Positions 37,338-46,886 of a stretch of 64,000 nt of DNA are shown in pieces. Position 1 is the stretch's first letter. Each line of letters opens with the position of its first letter. The notes beneath the pieces were generated by a model, which saw nothing but the letters and a program-made list of their open reading frames with translations, was not told the DNA's origin and did not search any database. The DNA lies in assembly GCF_008831285.2 (NCBI RefSeq), contig NC_045147.1:6416334-6480333 (forward strand). The letters run 5' to 3'. Source of the DNA: Nymphaea colorata. Lineage: Eukaryota; Streptophyta; Magnoliopsida; Nymphaeales; Nymphaeaceae. The translations under genes and the position numbers were made by a program.

Positions 37338-38094
37338 GACTACCCTAGATGGAAAAGAGTCGTCCTCGACGAGTTTAAATCTTTCATTCCGCCAAAATGA
37401 TTCTTCACCTTAGAGGGTTTGAATTAGGCTTGGGCAATGGGCCGGCCCGACCCGATTGGGCGTGGGCTTGGGCCGGGCCGGCCTATCGCTTGAACCGGTC
37501 TCAAAAGGGACCGGCCCAAACCCTCGAGCGCCTCGAGCTGCCGCTCGAGTTCCCCCCTTTCGCCTCAAACAGAGGCGGAAGGGGCAAACCAGAGGGCGAA
37601 GGGTGGGCGCCCACCGCCACCCAACCATCCCGTCTAAGGGCGGAAGGCAGCAGAAGGTCACTACCTGTAGCCTCTGGTCCACCGACGGGCGGCGATTCTA
37701 GTGGCCGGGCTGGTTTGGGTGGCAACACCTTTAAACTTTGCCCACAAGGTGTTCCGTGAGCGTAGGCGGCATTCTCTGCACTATCACCGGCCGATGGGGA
37801 CCCTCGATGACTGCTCGCCTCTTCTCATTCCATCATCAGAAGCGCTGACGGCCAAACGAATGTCTGCAACAGCAGGTCCATGAACGATTTGCATGTTCTG
37901 CAGGGCCGGACGGAACATTTCTCTGAATTTGTCCATTAATCTTTCAAGAGAGAATCCCAATTCATCCACTTTTGTCGTGAAAGCAGCAACTCCTTGTCTA
38001 ATATCAGATCAGATTCTTGCCTTGCTAAGGTCAGCAGCAAGGTTTGCTAAACTTGGTTTTTCATGTTCGTAAAAAGCCTCGCTCTGATACCAAC
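37338..38094 (-). other. Internal region of the gypsy derivative
   Basis: This is 757 bp. Near 37418-37560 it is GC-rich with repeated GGGCCGGCC words, resembling hAT-MITE ends. The minus-strand frame at 37784-37969 resembles the region before Gag in related plant gypsy elements. On the minus strand the words GAGGACGACTCTTTTC precede the 3' LTR, as in full-length relatives. Overlapping GC-rich open frames at 37397-37759 have no domain. Confidence 0.5.
38081..38092 (-). other. tRNA-iMet primer-binding site of the gypsy derivative
   Basis: The minus strand reads TGGTATCAGAGC, two bases away from the 5' LTR (38095-38382). It is a perfect 12-base match to the plant initiator-Met primer site. Confidence 0.9.
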
Positions 38095-38382
38095 TGATGC
38101 AAGAAAGATCAAGATTAACTGATCTTAATTTAACTGCATTCACTAAACTAAAACTATGTTTAAAGTAACTAAAAACTCAAGCAAAGATCAAACGAACAAG
38201 AAGAACAGAAGAAAACTAACAAACAACTTGCATTTCTTTCAACTGATTTTTCTGTGTTACAAAATGACCCACGTCCCTTTATATAGAGAAAGGGATGGAT
38301 TGCGGATCTGGATCTGTTTACAAGTACAAAAAATCTAACTAGATCCAGTTACATGATTTGGTTATGCTTTCATCTTGCATCA
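38095..38382 (-). repeat. 5' LTR of the gypsy derivative
   Basis: This 288-bp LTR has TG...CA ends and is uninterrupted. It matches 36008-36081 joined to 37121-37337, with about eight substitutions and a 3-bp indel. A CTTTATATAGAGAAA-type TATA word is present in both LTRs. Confidence 0.85.
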
Positions 38383-38732
38383 GGACCTTTCTATGTATAT
38401 GCACGGGCAGAGAAATTATAGGGAGCCTCTTGTTCCAATAGAGTAAAATAGAATATTCGTGTTTGATTTTTGAATTTTGATGGTTTGATTGAGTATTGAT
38501 TATTAGAAGACATGTTAAATACTTATGTATATATTATTAAAGTAATCTTATCCCAATCATGTCCATTCCCAAGAAGATGGACTGTAAGTGGATACCTTCA
38601 AACCTTTAATGCATCATTTACAAATAAATATTGTTACATGACAAGTTTGATAAAATATTTTGTGTCTATTCATCTATGTTATGCAGTTTAGTCTCAAAAA
38701 GACGATTTATATTGCATTTTTATGTTTGTCAG

Positions 38733-38903
38733 GACAGTTAACCTAAAGATGCACCAAATGCAAACACAGAGCTCATTTAGAAACCACTAACAACAGAAGA
38801 AGCTTATGTATCTGCAAGGGGCATGCAAGTTGTTCTTTAGTGCTTGTACGACAGAAATATTGAAGTTTGGCATTGTGAAAGTTGTGGCTGATTCTACTTG
38901 GAG
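38733..38903 (+). pseudogene. Mut7-C family zinc-ribbon exon, copy A
   Basis: This 171-bp exon-like block is bounded by TTTGTCAG and GAG-GTGAG, good plant splice sites. The translation gives RCTKCK near the start. After a frame change it gives TTEEAYVSARGMQVVL, a stop, and CLYDRNIEVWHCESCG, a stop, FYLE. This follows the C-terminal part of plant Mut7-C RNase-domain (3'-5' exonuclease-like) proteins, where two CxxC pairs surround a KPLTTEEA segment and the exon ends near CxQLYWEG. Here stops and at least one frame change break the frame. Only this exon is recognisable. The copia insertion lies 56 bases downstream. Confidence 0.6.
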
Positions 38904-38958
38904 GTGAGAAATTTTCTGTTGGGAAATTTGCTATTCATTTGATGAAAGAAAATATTCT

Positions 38959-39140
38959 TGTTACGAGAGAGAGAGAGAGGCAGCAAAAAGTTCTCTTGCA
39001 TTACTTGACCCTAATCTCTATTAAGAGATTAGGGTTAGGGAAAATTACAAGAGAAGTCCACTAAAAGTAACAAAACATTTAAAGAGACCTTCCCTAACTT
39101 CCTAATATTTCAGAAAACCCCTTTTTTTGTATCTTTAACA
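38959..39140 (-). repeat. 3' LTR of the intact copia element
   Basis: This is 182 bp. On the plus strand it begins TGTTACGAGAGAGA and ends GTATCTTTAACA. It contains an 11-bp-stem inverted repeat at 39009-39034. It differs from the other LTR only by one GA dinucleotide. Confidence 0.97.
39009..39034. repeat. LTR hairpin, 11-bp stem and 4-base loop
   Basis: CCCTAATCTCT and AGAGATTAGGG flank ATTA. The stem is perfect. The same hairpin occurs in the other LTR at about 44151-44176. In an LTR of only 182 bp it may lie in R and affect 3' end formation or strand transfer, but this is inference. Confidence 0.85.
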
Positions 39141-39151
39141 CTCCCCCTCAA
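39141..39151 (-). other. Polypurine tract overlapping the pol stop codon
   Basis: On the minus strand the sequence TTGAGGGGGAG abuts the 3' LTR. It primes plus-strand synthesis. The TGA stop codon of the polyprotein (39148-39150) lies inside it, so coding and priming sequences share bases. Confidence 0.95.
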
Positions 39152-42100
39152 GCTGGAGCATATATGTCAATCATGCTCAGCTTGTTACAACATCTCAGGA
39201 AATCGCCTATGGGAAGAGCTTTAGTGAGAATATCTGCTGCCTGATCTTCTGAGGAGACATAAATAGTGCTAACAATTCCTCCTTGAACTAAGTCCCGAAT
39301 ATAGTGGCAATCCACTTCAATGTGTTTAGTCCGCTCATGGAAGACAGGATTGTTAGCGATATATGTAGCTGCCTTGTTGTCACAATACATTTTCATTGGG
39401 AGATTCACTGAGACATCCAACTCTACAAGTAGTGATCTAACCCACGACATTTCAGCCACAGTTTGAGCCATAGCCCTATATTCTGACTCAGCACTAGAAC
39501 GAGCCACAACATTCTGCTTCTTGCTCCTCCAGGAAATAAGATTACCGCCCACAAAGACACAAAACCCGGTAGTAGACTTCCTATCATCTACAGATCCAGC
39601 ATAATCAGCATCACTATACGCCTCGATGTCAACACATTCTCCTTTCTTGAACCATAGCCCCTTTCCCGGGGCTGATTTCAAGTATCTTACAATCATTAGA
39701 GCTGCATCCCAGTGAACTTTTCGGGGTTTTTCCATGAATTGGCTCAACTTATTCACAGCAAAGCTAATGTCGGGACGAGTGACAGTCAAATATAACAGTT
39801 TCCCTACCAGAGATCTGTAAGATCTAGAGTCAAACGGCTTTGAGTCATCATCATGTATATGAATGCGAGGATTCATGGGAAGTGTGGCAGGTTTAGCCCC
39901 CAATAGTCCTGTTTCCTGTAGAAGATCAAGAGCATATTTCCTTTGAGACACTACAACTCCTTTATTACTACGAGCCACCTCAATACCAAGAAAATAACGA
40001 AGTTGTCCAAGGTCTTTCGTAACAAAGTGTTGTTGTAAAAACTCCTTTGTTTGAGCTATCTCTTGATCATTTTCCCCTGTAAGAACAATATCATCCACGT
40101 AGACAATCAATATCACAAGTCCTGCTGAGCCTCGCTTGATAAACAATGAGTGATCAAGTTGGGATCGACTAAATCCACACTTAGATAACACTTCAGTAAG
40201 CTTTTGGAACCATGCACGGGGACTCTGTTTGAGTCCATAAATAGCCTTCTTTAACTTGCATACCTTGGAACACTCCCCTTGTCGCTCAAAACCAGGTGGT
40301 TGCTGCATATAAACAATTTCAGAAAGGTCTCCATGCAGAAAGGCATTTTTGACATCCAATTGAAAAAGAGGCCACTCTCGTTGGACAGCAAGAGAGATAA
40401 TCAAGCGAATAGTGCCCAACCGGGCCACAGGCGAAAAGGTCTCAAAGAAGTCAACACCATAAGTCTGAGTATAACCTTTTGCGACAAGACGGGCCTTGAA
40501 CCTTTCAACTGACCCATCAGAATGATACTTGATGGTGAATACCCATCGTGAGCCAACCACATCACAGCGTGTTGGGGGGTCTACCAAATCCCAAGTCTCC
40601 CGAGAAAGAAGAGCATCCATTTCCTCTTGCATAGCTTGTCGCCAACGTGGATCTAACAGGGCGTGATGGTGCGAGGACGTGATAACATGACTAGATAAAG
40701 CTTGATCAAACTGTACTAAGTGTGTACTCAGATGAGCAGTAGAGACAGAATTAGATATAGGATGTAAGGTACACTGTCGCTTGCCCTTGCGAATAGCAAT
40801 AGGGAGATCTGCTGCAGAATAGTCATCACTCAAACCTGAGTCAGTCTTATCAGTAGAGCTTACCTCTTGAGACGATGCTGGTGGACGGTTGAGAGAGGGA
40901 CCTAGACGACGAGTGTAAACCAACGGAGGCTCAAGAAAACGTTCATGTGACCTAGGTTGAGATGATGGAAATGACTCAAGTGACACTGGTGGAAGAGGAA
41001 GAGGTATAGGTGCATGCATCTCAGATGAAGAGGGACTTGACGGAGGGAAATAAGGACGAGACTCAAAGAAGGTAACATCCGCACTGATAATGTCTTTCTT
41101 GGTCACGGGATCAAAGCATTTGTATCCCTTTTGATTAGCTGAATAGCCAATAAAGATACATTTGAGAGCTTGGGCAGCCAGTTTGCTTTTGTTCGGGCCT
41201 AGGATATGTGCGAAGCAAGTGCATCCAAAAACTTTGGGAGGTAAATGAAATAATGAACGCCCTGGATATAGAATTTGAATTGGAATACGGTCTTGAATGG
41301 AGGAAGAGGGTAATCTATTAATGAGGTAACACGCAGTAAGGATAGCATCACCCCAAAAATAGGCAGGCATGTGAGAATGTAACATGAGGGTACGAGCTAC
41401 GTTTAGGAGTTGCCGATGTTTGCGTTCGGCTACACCATTCTGTTGGGACGTATGTGGACAAGTATATTGAGGTCGAATTCCATGGTCGGCATAAAACTGA
41501 AGTAGAATGGAAGACTTGAATTCAAGAGCATTATCAGTGCGAATATTTTTGACAATGAATCCAAACTGAGTTTTTATTTCCTTGATAAATTTTTGAAGAA
41601 TACATATGACTTCAGATCTTTCCCTTAACAAGAAAACCCAACTGACTCTAGTAAAATCATCAACTAGAACAAGATAATATCGAAAACATGATCGAAAAGG
41701 AACCCGACTAGGACCCCATACATCCACATGAATGAGATCAAAAGGACTCTGACTCGATGGACTCTGACTCGAAGGAAAGCTGCTCCGTGTATGCTTGCCC
41801 AACTGGCAGGCATCACATAAGAAGGACTCTGATGCAGGAATGTCTGGAAACATGCGACGAAGTTTTGGTACGGAAGGATGACCCAATCTGAGATGCCATT
41901 GGAAGGGAGAAGGCTTGGAAGGGACTGAAGATGCAGCAACATCAACTGGGATTGACAAAAAATAAAGGCCCTCACGCTCATGGCCGCCACCAATCATCTT
42001 CCCAGTTGGTAAGTCCTGAAAAGAACAAGAGTCAGATTCAAAAATGACTTGACATTGTAAGTCGATAGCTAGCTGCTTCACAGATATCAAATTAACAGGA

Positions 42101-43380
42101 AACTGAGGTGCATATAGCACATGTGTAATAGTGCCTAAATGTGGAAGATAAATATCACCGCTACCCAAAACAGGGGACAACTTGCCATCAGCCAGCTTAA
42201 CATACTGTGGTGTAGAAAATCTGACAAATGATGAAAAATTTTGTGGTTGATTACAACAATGTCTAGAAGCGCCCGAGTCTATCATCCATGTCATACCTGG
42301 ATCAGCAGTAGGAGCACCAACAGAGAATGCTGAATCTACAACAGCAGCATTGGTAGATGTAGAGGCAGATGTAGAGCCAGACCTCTGAGCAAGAACACGA
42401 TCATATTCATCCTTACTTAGGTTAAGAGAATATGACATAGATATAGAAGGATCAGTAGAAGACTCAACCATAGATATTGTTGCCTTTGAATGAGTTGCCT
42501 GGGATGAAGAAGGACCTCTGCTTGTGGTGATTCTACCTCCACCACGTCCAGAGGAAACATTAGACCTGAGGTGAGGATGTTTGTCCCAACAACGGTCCTC
42601 TAGATGACCAATTTTGCCACAATAAGAGCACTGAAATCTGCCACGTCCAGCACCACGGCCTGTACCACGCCCCCTAGTGCCTCCAAAAGAACTAGGGCCC
42701 CGTCCTCCTGATATCACAAGTGCAGAGACTGGTATGTCATGCGTAGTCTGAGAAAGAGTGGCTGCAAAGCGACTCAGCCTATTATACGTGTCTGCTAAAT
42801 CTGGAAGTTCACTGCCTGTTAGAATTTGAGACTTTGCCACAGAGTATTCTGAAGATAGGCCAGATAAGAACTTTGCCACCATACCAGTCTCAACGTGTGA
42901 TGCATAACAATGCTGGCAAGGTGGGCGAAGAGCCTTTAACCGTTCATATGCAGCAGTCAAAGTAGCAAAATATTGAGATAGGTCCTGATCCCCTTGTCGA
43001 ATGTTGCATAACTCCTCTTCTAGTTGTAGGATCTTGATTACATTAGTGGCATGCGAGTATGTCTTTCTTAAGAAAGACCACATATCCTTGGCCTTGGTAT
43101 AATATGCAGTAGTTGGGGCTATATGAGACTCCACACTATTCATAATCCAAGACATAACAATATAATTATCTTCATCCCACGCAGCATATATTCCTTTTTT
43201 CTCAATAGGTTCATCCTCCTCAAGAATATATTTCTTCCTATGACCAGCCACCGACATTATGAATACCCTAGACCATATTTCATAATTTGAGCCATTAAGT
43301 TTCATCGTGGTTCCATAAGAGAATGAATTCCCAGCCATCTTGTAGTCAGTAGACCCTTCAGATTTACTGTTTTCAGCCAT
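39148..43380 (-). CDS. Ty1/copia Gag-Pol polyprotein, 1,410 residues
   Basis: The protein would be cleaved into Gag, protease, integrase and RT-RNase H, which together form the particle, copy the RNA and insert the cDNA. Order by residue: Gag UBN2-like region about 20-210; glycine/arginine-rich stretch 225-248; CCHC zinc knuckle 251-264 (CSYCGKIGHLEDRC); protease DSGA at 368-371; integrase HHCC with H496, H501, C522, C525; integrase core D553, D616, E652, with 35 residues between the last two; proline/serine-rich linker 775-850; RT about 925-1170 with YVDD at 1094-1097; RNase H about 1250-1390 with D1257, an acidic SSAESEY at 1295-1301 and D1334. No stops or frameshifts interrupt it. The start is the first ATG of the frame, about 720 bp from the 5' LTR. 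Gag and Pol are in one frame, usual for plant copia. I do not assign a lineage. Confidence 0.97.
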   Translation of the reverse strand: MAENSKSEGSTDYKMAGNSFSYGTTMKLNGSNYEIWSRVFIMSVAGHRKKYILEEDEPIEKKGIYAAWDEDNYIVMSWIMNSVESHIAPTTAYYTKAKDMWSFLRKTYSHATNVIKILQLEEELCNIRQGDQDLSQYFATLTAAYERLKALRPPCQHCYASHVETGMVAKFLSGLSSEYSVAKSQILTGSELPDLADTYNRLSRFAATLSQTTHDIPVSALVISGGRGPSSFGGTRGRGTGRGAGRGRFQCSYCGKIGHLEDRCWDKHPHLRSNVSSGRGGGRITTSRGPSSSQATHSKATISMVESSTDPSISMSYSLNLSKDEYDRVLAQRSGSTSASTSTNAAVVDSAFSVGAPTADPGMTWMIDSGASRHCCNQPQNFSSFVRFSTPQYVKLADGKLSPVLGSGDIYLPHLGTITHVLYAPQFPVNLISVKQLAIDLQCQVIFESDSCSFQDLPTGKMIGGGHEREGLYFLSIPVDVAASSVPSKPSPFQWHLRLGHPSVPKLRRMFPDIPASESFLCDACQLGKHTRSSFPSSQSPSSQSPFDLIHVDVWGPSRVPFRSCFRYYLVLVDDFTRVSWVFLLRERSEVICILQKFIKEIKTQFGFIVKNIRTDNALEFKSSILLQFYADHGIRPQYTCPHTSQQNGVAERKHRQLLNVARTLMLHSHMPAYFWGDAILTACYLINRLPSSSIQDRIPIQILYPGRSLFHLPPKVFGCTCFAHILGPNKSKLAAQALKCIFIGYSANQKGYKCFDPVTKKDIISADVTFFESRPYFPPSSPSSSEMHAPIPLPLPPVSLESFPSSQPRSHERFLEPPLVYTRRLGPSLNRPPASSQEVSSTDKTDSGLSDDYSAADLPIAIRKGKRQCTLHPISNSVSTAHLSTHLVQFDQALSSHVITSSHHHALLDPRWRQAMQEEMDALLSRETWDLVDPPTRCDVVGSRWVFTIKYHSDGSVERFKARLVAKGYTQTYGVDFFETFSPVARLGTIRLIISLAVQREWPLFQLDVKNAFLHGDLSEIVYMQQPPGFERQGECSKVCKLKKAIYGLKQSPRAWFQKLTEVLSKCGFSRSQLDHSLFIKRGSAGLVILIVYVDDIVLTGENDQEIAQTKEFLQQHFVTKDLGQLRYFLGIEVARSNKGVVVSQRKYALDLLQETGLLGAKPATLPMNPRIHIHDDDSKPFDSRSYRSLVGKLLYLTVTRPDISFAVNKLSQFMEKPRKVHWDAALMIVRYLKSAPGKGLWFKKGECVDIEAYSDADYAGSVDDRKSTTGFCVFVGGNLISWRSKKQNVVARSSAESEYRAMAQTVAEMSWVRSLLVELDVSVNLPMKMYCDNKAATYIANNPVFHERTKHIEVDCHYIRDLVQGGIVSTIYVSSEDQAADILTKALPIGDFLRCCNKLSMIDIYAPA

Positions 43381-44086
43381 AGTAAATAAAGAAGACCAGA
43401 TTGACGCAAACGTTTAAAGAAGGAGGGCTAGGAAATTACTGTCACTTCAGATCTGATTTAGCCGATGACAAAAACAAGAATGAACTCCCAACGACTGAAG
43501 ATTGTTGCTCCCAACGACTGAAGACTGCTGCCACTTATAACAGCAGCTAGTTCTCATAAAACTTCCTGTCCACGTGTCAAAGAAATCCACGAAATCAAAC
43601 AAAAACTTGTACTAAGGATCAGCAACAGTCCTCACGCAGCCTTTCTTTACTGAATTTGTATCCACGATCTATAGAAAAAATCTGATCATATTCAAAAACC
43701 TGAATTTATAAGCAGCACATAGACTCCACAAAGCATCCACAACACCTCACGCAGCTTGACTTTACCGAAACTGTATTTACGATCATCACAAACCACAGCG
43801 TCACATGTCACGCTGCATCCACAATAGTCTCTTCATACGACCAATATGAGGATCTGATCACGCCTTCCACATAGGCGTGATCAGGTCCTCCTTCTCACGG
43901 CACGCCCAACCCCTATTCCCTCACTGTCTCCTTATTGGGTGATAAGAGGGAATAAGGAGTAGCAGTGACAAGGGAGAGAACGAGAGAAAAAAAAAGGAAC
44001 GAACTCACTTGGCTGTTCGTCGGAGAAGATGGTGATCGCCGGAGAAGGTCACCGGAAAGTGCACTCTGCCGTCGACGCCCACACCC
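43381..44086 (-). other. Untranslated leader of the copia element
   Basis: The 5' leader between primer site and Gag-Pol start is about 700 bp without long open frames. It contains two near-copies of CCAACGACTGAAGA (43488-43524) and a GA-rich stretch near 43975. Such leaders carry packaging and dimerisation signals, but none can be pinned down here. Confidence 0.6.
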
Positions 44087-44098
44087 GCTCTGATACCA
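44087..44098 (-). other. tRNA-iMet primer-binding site of the copia element
   Basis: The minus strand reads TGGTATCAGAGC directly after the 5' LTR, with no gap. This perfect 12-base match to the 3' end of initiator-Met tRNA starts minus-strand cDNA synthesis. Confidence 0.97.
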
Positions 44099-44282
44099 TG
44101 TTACGAGAGAGAGAGAGAGAGGCAGCAAAAAGTTCTCTTGCATTACTTGACCCTAATCTCTATTAAGAGATTAGGGTTAGGGAAAATTACAAGAGAAGTC
44201 CACTAAAAGTAACAAAACATTTAAAGAGACCTTCCCTAACTTCCTAATATTTCAGAAAACCCCTTTTTTTGTATCTTTAACA
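44099..44282 (-). repeat. 5' LTR of the intact copia element
   Basis: This is 184 bp, identical to 38959-39140 apart from one extra GA in the GA run. It is the transcriptional start LTR on the minus strand and is followed by the primer site. Confidence 0.97.
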
Positions 44283-44419
44283 ATTCTTATGTTTTGTAGA
44301 TGAATAATGCTGTAGTGGTTTATTTGCTTGCACATTGACATAATATGAAATGTTAATTTGCTAATTTGTCTGCATTCTAGTGATATCACATCAGAATCTA
44401 CATAATTTGATCCTCACCT

Positions 44420-44472
44420 TCAACCTCTCTCTCTCCCTCTCCCTGTGTGTGTGTGGGTGGGTGGGTGTTTGT
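44420..44472. repeat. CT/GT/GGGT microsatellite in copy A
   Basis: A run of TC, then TG, then GGGTG units. A matching run occurs in copy B at 47127-47170, with different lengths, as expected for a microsatellite inside a duplicated module. Confidence 0.9.
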
Positions 44473-44721
44473 GTCTCTATTTAGTTACATGTGTGAACCT
44501 GTTGTGGTAATTGTTGCAGTGAAATCTTGCTTCCTTGAGTTGTTTCCATAAAAAACAAGTGTTTTCAAGCACGTATGATGCAACAGAAGAATTGAAAACA
44601 GAAGTCTTTTGTCATTTCTCTTCTAGATGGAAGTTGTTGCTTCCAATAAAAGTACATCCCAAAAGGATCTCAAGTAACTAGAGCTTGAGGAACAAACTTT
44701 CTAGAATGTTTGGATGGTTGT

Positions 44722-44954
44722 TGTAGAAACAGTAGAAACACAAGAAATAAAGATCGAACACGGATGTAACGTGGAAAACCCTCAAGGAGAGGGAAAAAAC
44801 CACGGGTGAGGAGGTCTGGTGCCCACTAGCCGCCAGACTCTCCTCTCTCTCTTAGAACTTCATTCACACTAGAAATTAGGGTTACACGTCTTTAAGTAAG
44901 GATCGGGTGTAGATCCAGACCCGGTCCCAAGACCCATCTTTACATGCTTCAACA
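44722..44954 (-). mobile_element. Solo LTR, 233 bp
   Basis: The insert runs from TGTAGAAACAG to GCTTCAACA and is flanked by GTTGT on both sides (44717-44721 and 44955-44959). Copy A shows the empty site. TG...CA ends plus a 5-bp duplication and no internal region make it a solo LTR, left by recombination between two LTRs. Read on the minus strand it has the AACCCTAATTT and GGGTTTTCCACGT words usual in plant copia LTRs. It is not the same family as the intact copia element. Confidence 0.8.
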
Positions 44955-46886
44955 GTTGTGAATCAAGCATCTCTTTACACAGTGGGCACAACAGATGTAC
45001 AAGCGTACAGCTGATTGCTTTTTAAGAGTGTCTTTTAGTATACTATTTTTATGCTTTAGGGCAGAGATATTTTTCTACTCTATTTGGAACCTCATATTCA
45101 GGTTTGATGCTTTCAACTGTTTGCGAGATTTTCCTGTGTTTCAATTGATCTCCTTTTTCACATCACACAATGTGGTATGGTAGTAGGTCTTCCTTGTTCC
45201 TAATTTATAAGTTTTTCCTACTCGCTTTTGACTTTTAGATCAAAGAAAAGGAAATTTATCAAATAAAAGGTTGGTGACTTTTTAATTTCTGCTGCTACAA
45301 CTACTGTCAACTACTTTTGCTGGTTTGTAGTTATATCTGAAATGTTATTTATTTTAGCTTAAATTTTTTATTTTTGCTGCTTGAGCATTTGCTTGTGATT
45401 GTTGGTTGTCCATCAATAGTTTTCATTGTTTCATGAGTCGTTCAGGGATAATTAGTGACATAGTAGCTGGGTTATCATTGTTGATGCATAAGTTATGCTA
45501 CATTTAGTGAAGCATGTTGTGCATCACTAAATGCCACTTTTCTTTTACTGAAATTTATTATATGTTTGGCAACAGTCAATTGTTTTCAAATTTTGTGCAT
45601 TTTTATTATGTTTCTTGAGCATAAGTAAACATTTTTTAAGAAACTCTTTGTACACATTTAAAAAATTTTAGCAACTTTATTGATACATCATACAATTTTA
45701 TAATTTCTAAAAGTTATTTCTTGACACTTGTCAACGACGTTGAAACGAATTTTGCTATATACGTATTGGCAAACTCTTGTGCAAATTTTGTTTGGATCTT
45801 CTTGCATGTCAGTATAGTTTTCTGATTTTTTGGAAAAATTGCCTTTGAGAACTTCTATTAATTTCTACTTTTGTACGGAAAGGATGCTGAATTGAAAAAC
45901 TGAAAATAAATAACAAATTTGTTGAAAAAAATCTGAATTTTTGTTTTCTGAAACGCTCTATTCCTGTAGAGCTAAAAGGCACTTAGTTATCGTATCAACT
46001 CTTACAAGATAATGTCTTTTTAACCCGGGTTTGTGAACCTGTCAGAATTGGAAAAGTCTGCCGCTATCTTAGAGTATGCCATTTTTTAATTTCACTTTCT
46101 GAATTAAAATTTGAATTTGGGTCTGATTTTTTGAACTCCTAGTGGTTTTTGACAGATTTGTAAACTATTCCTTGTTTCTATTTCTTACAAACCAGAATTC
46201 TGAAAACCAAAAATTTTTGCTCTGTTCTCGGTTTTTTAATTCTCTAAGAGAAAGAAATGTTCTATTTTACTTTTTTGGAGTGTTTTTTCGCATCTTTTTT
46301 GTTTCTATGTTTGATTTTTCTTTAATTTTTAGGCCTTTGAAACTCTATCAAATAGAGTAAAAATCTGAACTTAGAAATTTCACTTAGGGAGGAGGGGGTT
46401 TTTAGGGCATGTACTGTGGTTTTTCTTTGATTTCTGCATATTGCTAAGAGGATTATCTTTTAGCATGTTTTGTTTGTGCTATCTAGGGGTGTGGATTGCA
46501 TTTTTAGACAGGAAAACCACAATTTGAGTTATGTACTAAGGACCTTTCTAAGAGGACCTTTCTAAGTATATGCACGGCAGAGAAATTATGGGAGCCTCTT
46601 GTTCCAGTAGAGTAGAATAGAATATTTGTGTTTGATTTTTGAATTTGATGGTTTGATTGAGTACTTATTATTAGAAGACATGTTAAATACTTACGTATAT
46701 ATTATTAAAGGAATCTTATGCCTGTCATGTCCATTCCCTAGAAGATGGACTTGGAGTGGATACTTTTGCATCATTTACAAATAAATATTGTTACATGACA
46801 AGTTTGATAAAATATTTTGTGTCTATTCATCTACGTTATGCAGTTTAGCCTCAAGGCAATTTATAATGCATTTTTATGTTTGTCAG

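Larger units (their letters stand above)
36008..38382 (-). mobile_element. Non-autonomous Ty3/gypsy derivative (LARD/TRIM-like)
   Basis: The element has TG...CA ends and a 5-bp target duplication GGACC (36003-36007 and 38383-38387). The corresponding site in copy B (46540-46560) lacks it, giving an empty-site control. LTRs are 36008-37337 (291 bp after removing the nested insert) and 38095-38382 (288 bp). About eight substitutions and a 3-bp indel separate them. A primer site complementary to initiator-Met tRNA lies beside the right LTR, so the element reads on the minus strand. The internal region is only 757 bp. It retains a short Gag-leader-like frame at 37784-37969 (DELGFSLERLMDKFREMF) but no protease, RT or integrase. 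It would depend on a related autonomous element. Confidence 0.85.
38959..44282 (-). mobile_element. Complete, recently inserted Ty1/copia retrotransposon
   Basis: The 5,324-bp element has TG...CA LTRs and a perfect 5-bp target duplication ATTCT (38954-38958 and 44283-44287). The LTRs (182 and 184 bp) are identical except for one GA unit in a GA run, so insertion is recent. A perfect initiator-Met primer site abuts the 5' LTR and a TTGAGGGGGAG polypurine tract abuts the 3' LTR. One uninterrupted 1,410-residue Gag-Pol frame fills the interior with integrase before RT, the copia order. All visible catalytic motifs are present. It looks capable of transposition, although expression cannot be judged from sequence. 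It sits in module copy A just downstream of the Mut7-C exon. Confidence 0.97.
33241..44635 (+). repeat. Module copy A (eIF3b relic, spacer, Mut7-C exon), split by insertions
   Basis: Module content is 33241-36007, 38383-38958 and 44283-44635. The rest is the gypsy derivative (36008-38382) and the copia element (38959-44282). The part from CTTCCAATAAAAGTACATAC (about 34251) to the end is repeated in copy B. The eIF3b part and the Mut7-C exon are repeated in copy C. Copy A is the fullest version and shows the original order. Confidence 0.85.

Noticed and set aside
37397-37759. Several overlapping GC-rich open frames on both strands
   Set aside because: They overlap in all frames, which reflects few AT-rich stop codons rather than coding. 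The region is the interior of the gypsy derivative.
39024-39040. Telomere-like AGGGTTAGGG
   Set aside because: Only one and a half units, part of the copia LTR hairpin and present in both LTRs. It is not an interstitial telomere array.
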